Source: an uncultured Tenacibaculum sp.
Lineage (GTDB): Bacteria > Bacteroidota > Bacteroidia > Flavobacteriales > Flavobacteriaceae
Direction: 5' to 3'
Length of the DNA: 34,654 nucleotides
Assembly: GCA_938041625.1 (NCBI GenBank)
Contig: CALISK010000235.1
Span: 1-34,654 of the forward strand
Part shown: in pieces, positions 24,403-32,151 of the stretch
Position numbering within the stretch: position 1 is the stretch's first letter
Layout of the letters: each line of letters starts with the position of its first letter
Translations under genes and position numbers: made by a program
Notes under the pieces: generated by a model
The model's database searches: none
Told to the model about the DNA's origin: nothing
The model's input: only the letters and a program-made list of their open reading frames with translations

Positions 24403-25422
24403 TTATAACGTATCTGAAAAAGTTATTTTATAATCCAATTTAGGTTCAGAAGAAATTAGGTATTGTGTATCAATTACAATGGAACTTTTTAAATTTTCTG
24501 GAATATCTTTAATGAATATAGGAGTTGTTAGTCCACTATCATTTATATTAATTTTTTCGTCCTTATACACTTGAACCTCTGTAATCATTAATAAATGATT
24601 AAATCCTTTTAGTTTTTCATTATCGATTACAATTTGTTTTTTTTCAAAAGAAAATTTTTCAATAGCTTGTTTTTTTACTTGATTTAAAGGAAAAATAGCT
24701 TCTTTACTTACTTCAAATACAGTTTTTTCTTTATAAAAACGTTTTTCTTTAAGTTCTTCTATTGAAACTCCAGCCTTATTAAGTCCAATAGAAAGTTCAA
24801 TTTTTTCTGGTATAAATATGACTTCATTTTTTACCTGATTCATTAAATTTAAAAAAATAGGGACTTGCTGTTCTTTAACCAATGCATTTTGCATTGTTTC
24901 ACTTATAATAATATCAGGTTCATTATTGGAATCTATGCAATATTTAGTAGCATCTTCATTAACTATAGTAATATCATAATCTTCTAAACCTAATTTTAAA
25001 ATTAGTTTTTGTAGCATTTGAAAACTAAAAGGGTTTATTTCTAAAAAAGTATACTTTATATCTTCTTTAGAGTATCTAAATATAAAAGGTAAAATAAGAG
25101 TAGCATAAGGACCTGTACCCGCATATAAAATATGTAACGGTTTTTGTGAACTCATCTTTTCTTTAATAGCTTTATCTATTCCTCTAATAAACTGCCTTGT
25201 TCTTAATAAATCATCTAAACAAAGTGCTGCCCAAAAGGTACCTAAAGCCTTACCATTATCAAAATGAATATCATCTCTACCTTTTTCAATATCCATATTT
25301 TGATTGCTAATCTGCTCTAAAATATCTTTATATTTTTTAGAAGCATCTGATAGTTTTAAGAAATCAAGGTTGTTTTCAAAATATTCTGAAGTAGCGTTAA
25401 TTATTTCTTTCTGTAAATTCAT
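24403..25422 (-). CDS. PRMT-like SAM-dependent methyltransferase
   Basis: A 339-residue class I methyltransferase. Residues 1-93 are a helical N-terminal region (GKALGTFWAALCLDDLLRTR). Motif I is HILYAGTGPYATLILPF (97-113) and the post-I acidic residue is Glu128 in FLEINPFS. PDIIISETMQNALVKEQ (169-185) places Glu175 and Glu184 nine residues apart, as in the SE-x8-E double-E loop that holds the substrate guanidinium in protein arginine methyltransferases. The C-terminal 130 residues are mostly beta-like. It is probably a methyltransferase with an amine or guanidine substrate; the substrate is unknown. No signal peptide. It is flanked by 31-bp direct repeats (24319-24349, 25421-25451), the second of which overlaps its start codon. 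Confidence 0.75.
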   Translation of the reverse strand: MNLQKEIINATSEYFENNLDFLKLSDASKKYKDILEQISNQNMDIEKGRDDIHFDNGKALGTFWAALCLDDLLRTRQFIRGIDKAIKEKMSSQKPLHILYAGTGPYATLILPFIFRYSKEDIKYTFLEINPFSFQMLQKLILKLGLEDYDITIVNEDATKYCIDSNNEPDIIISETMQNALVKEQQVPIFLNLMNQVKNEVIFIPEKIELSIGLNKAGVSIEELKEKRFYKEKTVFEVSKEAIFPLNQVKKQAIEKFSFEKKQIVIDNEKLKGFNHLLMITEVQVYKDEKININDSGLTTPIFIKDIPENLKSSIVIDTQYLISSEPKLDYKITFSDTL

Positions 25423-25451
25423 AATTGAGGTTTTATAAAAAGTGTTGGTTT
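25421..25451. repeat. 31-bp direct repeat, copy 2
   Basis: Partner of 24319-24349 in the same orientation, 1102 bp away. It includes two bases of the methyltransferase start codon and its leader region. Confidence 0.8.
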
Positions 25452-25497
25452 TAAACTTTTGGTTTTTAAAATGATAATTATGATATGATTAATTAAA

Positions 25498-27180
25498 TTA
25501 AAAACCGATAGCTTTATCATCTCCACGATGATCTGCACCACCTTCTAATTTTCCGTTAGGTAATACTAGAATAGCATCTACTTTACCAATAACAGTAGAG
25601 TTAGTTTCGTCTAATATATATCCTATTTGTTTTAGTTTGGCTCTCACACCTTTTGAAAAACCATTAGGTTCCATTTTAATATCATCAGGTAACCATTGAT
25701 GATGAAAACGAGGTTGATTTACGGCTTCTTGCATTCCCATTTTATATTCATGAACATTTAAAATAGTTTGTAGTACAGAAGTAATAATTGTTGATCCGCC
25801 AGGAGTACCTACTACCATAAATAGTTTATTGTCTTTTTCAACAATAGTTGGAGTCATAGAACTTAACATTCTTTTTTCAGGTTCTATTTTATTTGCTTCA
25901 GCACCAATAAGTCCAAACATATTTGGAACACCAGGTTTACTACTAAAATCATCCATTTCATTATTTAAAAAGAAACCTAATTCAGAAGCATATAGTTTAG
26001 AACCATAAGCAGCATTTAGTGTAGTTGTTACAGAAACAGCATTACCAAATTGATCTACGATAGAGTAGTGGGTAGTTTCTGTACTTTCTGAAAAATTAAC
26101 AGTACCATGTGATATAGCTGTTGATGAGGTAGGTATTTCAAATGAAAAATTTGACATTCTTTCTGTAGCATATTCTTCACTAATCAATTTTTTGATAGGA
26201 ATCTTTATAAAATCAGGATCTCCTAAAAAATGACTTCTATCGGCATATGCTCTTCTTTCTGCTTCTGTAATAGTTTGAATTGTTTTTACAGAATTATGCC
26301 CATAAATATCTATTTCATAAGGTTCAATAGCTTTCATTATTTGGGCTAAACAAATACCACCACTAGATGGAGGAGCCATAGATATAATTTTTAAATCATC
26401 GTATTTAAAGGTAATAGGAGTTCTCCATTTCGCTTTATAATTAGCAAGATCTTCTTCTGTAATAATCCCCCCGTTTTGTTGAATAAATTGCACTAATTTT
26501 TTAGCAGTTTCACCTTTATAAAATTCATCATGTCCATTTTGTTGAATCTTAATAAGTGTTTCTGCAAGCGCATTGTACTTTATGGTATCTCCTTTTTTCC
26601 ATGCTTTATCAAATAGAATAGGATTTTTGTTTACTTTTAAAAAGTTTGGTTGATGTTTTTTTATCCTTTTTTCTTGTTTTTCGGTAACTATCACCCCTTT
26701 TTTAGCTAAATCTATTACTGGTTGTATAATATCTTCAATAGCTAATGAACCAAATTTTTTATGAGCTTCAAAAACTCCAGCAACAGTTCCCGGAACACCA
26801 ACTGCCATAGCACCTAATATACTTTTTCCTTCAATAACATTACCAATAGAGTCTAAATACATATTATGTGTAGACGCTAATGGAGCTTTTTCTCTATAAT
26901 CGAGGGCGCCAATTTCTCCGCTTTTTTTTCTGTAGACCATAAATCCACCACCACCAAGATTACCAGCATAGGGATAAGCAACAGCTAAAGCCAATTCTGT
27001 TGCTACCATAGCATCAAAAGCATTCCCTCCTTTTTGTAAAATAGCGACACCAATCTTAGAAGCCTCTTTGCGCGCAGAAACCACCATTGCTTTTTCGCTG
27101 ATAACACCAATTTCAGGGGCTTTTGTTTTACAGTTTATAAAAAAAAATAAAGAAAAGAGTAGTAGGATATATATTCTCAT
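25498..27180 (-). CDS. ggt: Gamma-glutamyltransferase (lipoprotein precursor)
   Basis: A 560-residue gamma-glutamyltranspeptidase precursor. It cleaves the gamma-glutamyl bond of glutathione and related compounds outside the cytoplasm, and matures by self-cleavage. The signal peptide ends FFFINC, a likely lipobox, so it may be membrane-anchored. GGNAFDAMVATELALAVAYP and GGGGFMVYRKKSG mark the large subunit; ESTETTHYSIVDQFGNAVSV holds the nucleophile Thr that starts the small subunit; SSMTPTIVEKDNKLFMVVGT and PGGSTIITSVLQ follow. Length is normal. Its start codon overlaps the acpH stop by 4 nt (ATGA), so they form one operon. Confidence 0.95.
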   Translation of the reverse strand: MRIYILLLFSLFFFINCKTKAPEIGVISEKAMVVSARKEASKIGVAILQKGGNAFDAMVATELALAVAYPYAGNLGGGGFMVYRKKSGEIGALDYREKAPLASTHNMYLDSIGNVIEGKSILGAMAVGVPGTVAGVFEAHKKFGSLAIEDIIQPVIDLAKKGVIVTEKQEKRIKKHQPNFLKVNKNPILFDKAWKKGDTIKYNALAETLIKIQQNGHDEFYKGETAKKLVQFIQQNGGIITEEDLANYKAKWRTPITFKYDDLKIISMAPPSSGGICLAQIMKAIEPYEIDIYGHNSVKTIQTITEAERRAYADRSHFLGDPDFIKIPIKKLISEEYATERMSNFSFEIPTSSTAISHGTVNFSESTETTHYSIVDQFGNAVSVTTTLNAAYGSKLYASELGFFLNNEMDDFSSKPGVPNMFGLIGAEANKIEPEKRMLSSMTPTIVEKDNKLFMVVGTPGGSTIITSVLQTILNVHEYKMGMQEAVNQPRFHHQWLPDDIKMEPNGFSKGVRAKLKQIGYILDETNSTVIGKVDAILVLPNGKLEGGADHRGDDKAIGF

Positions 27181-27761
27181 AATTTAGGAATCTCTAATTG
27201 AATAAAATTATTAATATCAATAATAAAACTATTAAAATCTTTTTCTAGGTCATTATAATGTAATTGTAAATCTTCAATGGCTAAATTCATTTGAGACCTA
27301 CCTTTAGTACGTCTATTCATACCATTTAATACATCCTTCATTCCGCTTATAAATTGATAGTTGTATAACCAATCATATTGTTTCATGTAAGGAAGAATAT
27401 CTTTCGTTTTTTCTGGCAAAATAGCAATGTTATCGTATAGTACTTTATACACATTTTGAGAAAAAATAGCTAGTGGGGTTTGTGAATAATTATTCCAGTT
27501 TTTAGCTAAAAAGTGATCATAAAAAATATCTATAATTACTCCGTCATAATGACCATAACGCTCATGTAATCGACGTTTACTAATTCGAACGGTTTCATGA
27601 GCGTCGGTAAACGTATCTATCTTTCGGTGTAATTGAATACCTTTCTGAATGTCGCTAGGTAAATGATTGAATTTATTTCCTCTTACATGGTCAGCAATAA
27701 AATTACCAATCATAATTTCTGTATTATTAGGAGACAAGTATAAATGGGCTAAAAAATTCAT
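27177..27761 (-). CDS. Acyl-carrier-protein phosphodiesterase-like (AcpH/DUF479)
   Basis: A 194-residue protein of the AcpH family. Start ATG 27761 gives the typical N-terminus MNFLAHLYLSPNNTEIMIGN; the in-frame ATG at 27779 only adds six residues. Further motifs: FIADHVRGNKFNHLPSDIQK, GIQLHRKIDTFTDAHE, RYGHYDGVIIDIFYDHFLAKNW and GMNRRTKGRSQMNLAIEDL, with the His/Asp residues of the HD-like metal site. E. coli AcpH removes the phosphopantetheine arm from acyl carrier protein. Homologues in other phyla are less well tested. Confidence 0.9.
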   Translation of the reverse strand: MNFLAHLYLSPNNTEIMIGNFIADHVRGNKFNHLPSDIQKGIQLHRKIDTFTDAHETVRISKRRLHERYGHYDGVIIDIFYDHFLAKNWNNYSQTPLAIFSQNVYKVLYDNIAILPEKTKDILPYMKQYDWLYNYQFISGMKDVLNGMNRRTKGRSQMNLAIEDLQLHYNDLEKDFNSFIIDINNFIQLEIPKL

Positions 27762-27810
27762 GACTATAAATGTAAACAAAAAAGTAGCATTAAAATTTTA
27801 GATTCTTATT

Positions 27811-27945
27811 TTACTTAATAGAAAATGACTTTTTAGAGAGATTAATTTACTTTTTTATAAAATTATTAAAATCAATTATTGTGATACTAATTGCATTTGA
27901 GGTGTAAAATGTGGTTTCTGTGTTTGATTAATAGTATTAAGTTGA
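27811..27945 (-). pseudogene. Remnant of MG2-protein gene 3' end
   Basis: The minus-strand sequence matches the 3' end of the gene at 29256-30917. One frame reads TFYTSN then IIDFNNFIKK and a stop, against ITFYTSNVTGDFEIDFQGFSKK in the intact gene. A shifted frame gives KLISLK against KLIHLK, and the last codons read FSIK-stop against FSVK-stop. At least one frameshift and an internal stop are present. The upstream part of the gene is gone; the scrap follows the second DUF4249 gene just as the intact MG2 gene follows the first. Confidence 0.75.
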
Positions 27946-27978
27946 AGAAAGTTTATTATTTATTCAGGTTTATTATAT

Positions 27979-29184
27979 TTAATCAACCCAAAAATCTGGA
28001 GCTACGGGATTTCCATGTCTAGAACAATCTCCACATTCTTTTCCTATTAAAATATAAGGGAAACTAGTAGAAACAGGAGGGAGATCAAAGAAAATATAAC
28101 CACTTTCTAATAGTTTTAGAAGAGGTGAATTTCCATCTTGATCTACTATAATAGGAGTAGGTCGATCATTACAAAAAGCACGAGTTACATAATTCGTATA
28201 ATTAGTTTCAGTTATATCTTCGCGATTGATAAAAAACCTCTTTGTATTAACAGAAGAAACTTCAAAAAAACCATCTACTTTATTTTCAATAGGATTTGTT
28301 TCTGATTTAATATTACTAGGTATGTTTCCTAATTGAACTTGAGAAAATACATTATCAGGATCAGAGAACTTACTTAATAACTCATAATAATCATGTGTTT
28401 TTTTATTGATGACATACTGTTTTAAAAGAATACTATATCGTACTCCAACAACATAACTATCTAAAGGAATAGTTCTAATAGGAAAACCAATAACACGATC
28501 TTCAGATAATGATTTTGTTTCAGTAATAAGAAACTTTTTAGATTTTTGATTTCCATAACAAAAGCCTACGCCATCTTCATTAGGATCTTTTTGAATCAAT
28601 TTAAATTCATAAGGAGGTTTTGCTGATTCAATTATAATTTTTCGAGTAGTCCAAAAAGGAATTTTAATTTTATAAGTTTCATCATATTCATATCTGTAAT
28701 ATTGGCCCTCATTACCTGAAAGAGCACTATTAGCTTTAATTACTAATTCAAGGATATCTAAATCATTTAATTCAACATTGAAACTGAGATCTTTTATTTC
28801 AGAACTTAAAGGTAATTTTTCAGGAGTAGAATTATATTTCATGCCTCCTATAGTTTCAATATTTAAAGTATATGATTTTAAAGGTTGTGCAGCAAATGGA
28901 GAAGTAGAAGTATAAATTCCATTTTCTGTTTCTTGAAAATTATAGGTAACTCCTGCATCATCAATAATTGTTACAATAGCTTTTTTTACGGGAATAGTTT
29001 TTGTAGAATCTATAGGAATAGTTTGAAATAGTTTTACAGAATGACTTTTTATTTCATTAGTTAATATTGCTTTAACAACTATGTTTTCTGTAAATGTATT
29101 GTTATCAATCTCAAAAGGTTCTATACAACTTTTAGTTAATAATAAAAATATAAAAAGTAAGAAAAGTAATATATATTTTTTCAT
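27979..29184 (-). CDS. DUF4249 lipoprotein, copy 2
   Basis: A 401-residue lipoprotein: the signal peptide ends in the lipobox LTKSC, followed by IEPFEID. The body is beta-rich with Ig-like strands (SVKLFQTIPIDSTKTIPVKK, YTLNIETIGGMKYNSTPEKL) and ends IGKECGDCSRHGNPVAPDFW. It is closely similar along its whole length to copy 1 (30932-32146). DUF4249 proteins are usually encoded beside a TonB-dependent receptor and probably sit on it at the cell surface like SusD, though this is inference. This copy has no receptor of its own; only scraps of the duplicated neighbours remain on either side. Confidence 0.9.
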   Translation of the reverse strand: MKKYILLFLLFIFLLLTKSCIEPFEIDNNTFTENIVVKAILTNEIKSHSVKLFQTIPIDSTKTIPVKKAIVTIIDDAGVTYNFQETENGIYTSTSPFAAQPLKSYTLNIETIGGMKYNSTPEKLPLSSEIKDLSFNVELNDLDILELVIKANSALSGNEGQYYRYEYDETYKIKIPFWTTRKIIIESAKPPYEFKLIQKDPNEDGVGFCYGNQKSKKFLITETKSLSEDRVIGFPIRTIPLDSYVVGVRYSILLKQYVINKKTHDYYELLSKFSDPDNVFSQVQLGNIPSNIKSETNPIENKVDGFFEVSSVNTKRFFINREDITETNYTNYVTRAFCNDRPTPIIVDQDGNSPLLKLLESGYIFFDLPPVSTSFPYILIGKECGDCSRHGNPVAPDFWVD

Positions 29185-29187
29185 GTT

Positions 29188-29216
29188 GTTTTAAAATTAC
29201 AGACAGTTATAGGAAT
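29188..29216 (-). pseudogene. Possible remnant of TonB-receptor 3' tail
   Basis: Just before DUF4249 copy 2 the minus strand reads IPITVCNFKT, against IPTITYNFKF at the end of the receptor that precedes copy 1. The nucleotide match has a 3-nt deletion. It is short, so chance is not excluded, but its position is exactly where a duplicated receptor tail should be. Confidence 0.45.
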
Positions 29217-29255
29217 TGAGTATTTTTTGTTTATAACATTATTTATATTTTTGAA

Positions 29256-30917
29256 TCACTTAACAGAAAACGTTTGTTTTAGATGGATTAATTTTCCTTT
29301 TTTAGAGAATCCTTGAAAATCAATTTCGAAATCACCAGTTACATTTGAAGTATAAAATGTAATTTTTTTTTGAGTTGTATTTATATTAGGATTCCAATAT
29401 AAAAGAGTTCTAAAATCGGGTATTCTTTTATTTTCTTTATCGTGTCTTTGAAAGAAGTATTTTTTTTGAGGTTGTACTTCTGTTATTTTAAATTCTTTTA
29501 CTTTTTTATAATCAGGAAAATAATCCTTTTTAAAAGTTTCTATGTAAATAATTCCTTTATACATAGAGTAACCATAAAAATATTTATCGTTAATTATTGA
29601 AATTGTATTAATTTTTCTAGAATCAAAGTCAATAAAGTTGTTAAGATTATTTATAATATGACCATCTACAATAAGTAATGAAGGTATATTACTAACATTA
29701 CCAGTTTCAATTGAATTTGTTGTTTGAATAGAAATTTGATACTGATTATTTTTTTTAGAGATGTTTACTTTTTCGATTATCTCAATTAAAGTTTCTTTTA
29801 GAGTTTTAAACCTTTTATAGTCATCTAATTTATAGGTCTTTTTTTTATTTTCTAATAAAAAATATTTGATTTTAGAAGTTAACAAACTATCTTTTTTAAC
29901 AGAATAATAAGCATTTTCTATTTGTGAATATAAAATCCTGTCTTCTATATCATTTATTATTTTCTGATTAAGATTAATAGTAGGGTAGTTGAAGTCCTTT
30001 TTTTCAAAATTTTTATTTTTTATTAGTTTTATTTCATAATTAGAGAGGTTGGGTTCAAGAACTTGAATATAAATTTTACTGTTGTTTAAATTTTTTATAT
30101 TAAAATAAAATTCACCAGAGTTGTTTGTTGTTGCTATTAAAGGTAAATGATTACTGTTGATAGATAAAGCTATTCTTAAACCAGAAATATTACCAGAATT
30201 TTTGGCTTTTATTTTTCCATGAATTAGAGAGCCTCTAAGTTCGGGTAAATGGAAAATCTTTTTAGGAGTCTTATTTTTTAATTCAAAATTCGGAACGTCT
30301 TTATTTAAAGGGAGATAAAAGTTTTCTTTCCGTTTAACAGAAATAGAAAAATTACCTTGATGTTTAGAACTAATTTTTTCAATGTTTAAAGTAATTTTTT
30401 CTCTTTTTTTATAAGTAGATTTATTTAAAAGTAAACCATCCTTATTTAAAGGGTTCAAAATTGGAGATGTTTTTTCTGAAGTAATTTTACTTGTTAATTT
30501 ATAAGAAGAAGGATTTATTATAAAAATATTTTTCTCGAAATAATTTTTATAGTTTTTCATCCATTGTGTGTAGCATATTAATTTATAAACTCCCGTTTTT
30601 ATAGCTGTATTAATAAAAAAATCACCAGAGCCACCACCATCTTTTAATTTTATTTTTTGTTTAATAATAGTTTTATTTTCAGAAGACCTTAATTCAAGGT
30701 AAGCGATTTTACTATAAGGAGAAAACTCACCTGTATTATCTAAACAATACGCTTTATAGTATAACGTTTCTCCAGTAAGTAAAAACTCATTATTATAATG
30801 CAGATGTATTTGTTCTCTAGGGAGTTTTTCTATATTCTCAGAGATTAATGTATAGTTTGATTGAGAAATGACTTTTATACAAAGGAATATTATTATGATA
30901 AATATTATTTTTTTCAT
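29256..30917 (-). CDS. Secreted MG2-domain protein with plug-like C-terminus
   Basis: A 553-residue exported protein. Start ATG 30917 gives the signal peptide MKKIIFIIIIFLCIKVIS-Q; an upstream ATG (30944) would run into the DUF4249 gene. Residues 25-135 resemble a macroglobulin MG2 domain (PREQIHLHYNNEFLLTGETL, LYYKAYCLDNTGEFSPYSKI). A carboxypeptidase-regulatory-like part follows (around 240-300; SGLRIALSINSNHLPL). The C-terminal region IPSLLIVDGHIINNLNNFID then INTISIINDKYFYGYS and GIIYIETF follows the layout of a TonB-receptor plug without a barrel. It is in the receptor-DUF4249 operon, 14 nt after DUF4249 copy 1. The function is unknown; it may help assemble or gate the receptor. Confidence 0.75.
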   Translation of the reverse strand: MKKIIFIIIIFLCIKVISQSNYTLISENIEKLPREQIHLHYNNEFLLTGETLYYKAYCLDNTGEFSPYSKIAYLELRSSENKTIIKQKIKLKDGGGSGDFFINTAIKTGVYKLICYTQWMKNYKNYFEKNIFIINPSSYKLTSKITSEKTSPILNPLNKDGLLLNKSTYKKREKITLNIEKISSKHQGNFSISVKRKENFYLPLNKDVPNFELKNKTPKKIFHLPELRGSLIHGKIKAKNSGNISGLRIALSINSNHLPLIATTNNSGEFYFNIKNLNNSKIYIQVLEPNLSNYEIKLIKNKNFEKKDFNYPTINLNQKIINDIEDRILYSQIENAYYSVKKDSLLTSKIKYFLLENKKKTYKLDDYKRFKTLKETLIEIIEKVNISKKNNQYQISIQTTNSIETGNVSNIPSLLIVDGHIINNLNNFIDFDSRKINTISIINDKYFYGYSMYKGIIYIETFKKDYFPDYKKVKEFKITEVQPQKKYFFQRHDKENKRIPDFRTLLYWNPNINTTQKKITFYTSNVTGDFEIDFQGFSKKGKLIHLKQTFSVK

Positions 30918-30931
30918 TGTTTTACAATATT

Positions 30932-32146
30932 TTAATCGATCCAAAAATCAGGAGCAATAGGGTTTCCATGTCTAGAACAATCTCCACATTCCTTTCCTAT
31001 TAATAAATATGGATGGGTTGGAGGAGGAGGGTTAATATTAACTGGGTTGAAGTAAATATATCCGTTTTCTAAATGCTCTAAGAGAGGTGATTTACCAAAT
31101 TCGTTAACAATAAATGGATTTGGCTGATCATTATTACAAACAGAAGGTATGACATAATTAGTGTAGTTGGTTTCTGTTATATCTTCACGATTAATGAAAA
31201 ATCTTTTTGTAGTAACAGAAGAGACTTCAAAAAAACCATCTATTTTGTGTTCTGAAACGTTAGTTTCTAGTTTAATGTTATTGGGTATATTTCCTAATTG
31301 TACTTGAGAAAATATATTTTCTGAATCAGAAAACTTATGTAACAGTTCGTAATAATCATATGTTTTTTTATTGATAACATATTGCTTTAAAAAGAGACTA
31401 TATCGTACTCCTATAATATAACTATCTAGAGGAATAAATCGAATAGGGAAATTAGAAACACGATCTTCAGATAATGATTTTGTTTCTGTGATTAAAATTG
31501 TCTTAGATTTTTGATTTCCATAGCAAAATCCTTTTCCGTAAATACTTGGATCTTTTAAAACTGTTTCAAATTTAAAAGGATTATCTGATACCATTATAAT
31601 TTTTCTAGGGTTCCAGTATCTTGCTTTAATTTTAAAAGTTTCATCATATTCATATCTGTAAAATTGGCCTTCATTGTTTGAAAGAATGCTATTAGCTTTA
31701 ATAACTACTTCAGGTACATCTGCATCATTAAGTTCTATATTAAAACTGAGGTCATCTATTTCTGATTTTAAAGGTAATTTTTCTGGTGTCGATTTATACT
31801 TTAAGCCTTCTATAGTTTCAATATTTAAAGTGTATGACCTTAGAGGTTGAGCAGCAAATGAAGAAGTAGAGATATAAACACCATCTTCGATTTCTTGAAA
31901 GCTATAAATATTTCCTGTGTTATCAATAATTGATATTCTAGCATTTTTTACTGGAATAGTTTTTGTAGAATCGATCGGAATAGTTTGAAATAATTTTACA
32001 GAATGATTTTTTATTTCATCAGTTAATATTGCTTTAACGACCAGATTTTCTTTAAAAGCAATAGTATCAATTTCAAAAGGTTCTATACAGCTGTTCACTA
32101 GCAATATGAGTATAGATAAAAAGAAAAATAAAGTGTTTTTTTTCAT
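30932..32146 (-). CDS. DUF4249 lipoprotein, copy 1
   Basis: A 404-residue lipoprotein with lipobox LVNSC followed by IEPFEID. It has the same beta-rich layout and the C-terminal IGKECGDCSRHGNPIAPDFW seen in copy 2; the two are similar throughout, with differences spread evenly (for example the middle KAKYW-like versus KIPFW strand). It lies 5 nt downstream of the TonB-dependent receptor, so they are co-transcribed and the lipoprotein is probably the receptor's surface partner. The ligand is unknown. Confidence 0.92.
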   Translation of the reverse strand: MKKNTLFFFLSILILLVNSCIEPFEIDTIAFKENLVVKAILTDEIKNHSVKLFQTIPIDSTKTIPVKNARISIIDNTGNIYSFQEIEDGVYISTSSFAAQPLRSYTLNIETIEGLKYKSTPEKLPLKSEIDDLSFNIELNDADVPEVVIKANSILSNNEGQFYRYEYDETFKIKARYWNPRKIIMVSDNPFKFETVLKDPSIYGKGFCYGNQKSKTILITETKSLSEDRVSNFPIRFIPLDSYIIGVRYSLFLKQYVINKKTYDYYELLHKFSDSENIFSQVQLGNIPNNIKLETNVSEHKIDGFFEVSSVTTKRFFINREDITETNYTNYVIPSVCNNDQPNPFIVNEFGKSPLLEHLENGYIYFNPVNINPPPPTHPYLLIGKECGDCSRHGNPIAPDFWID

Positions 32147-32151
32147 CGTGA

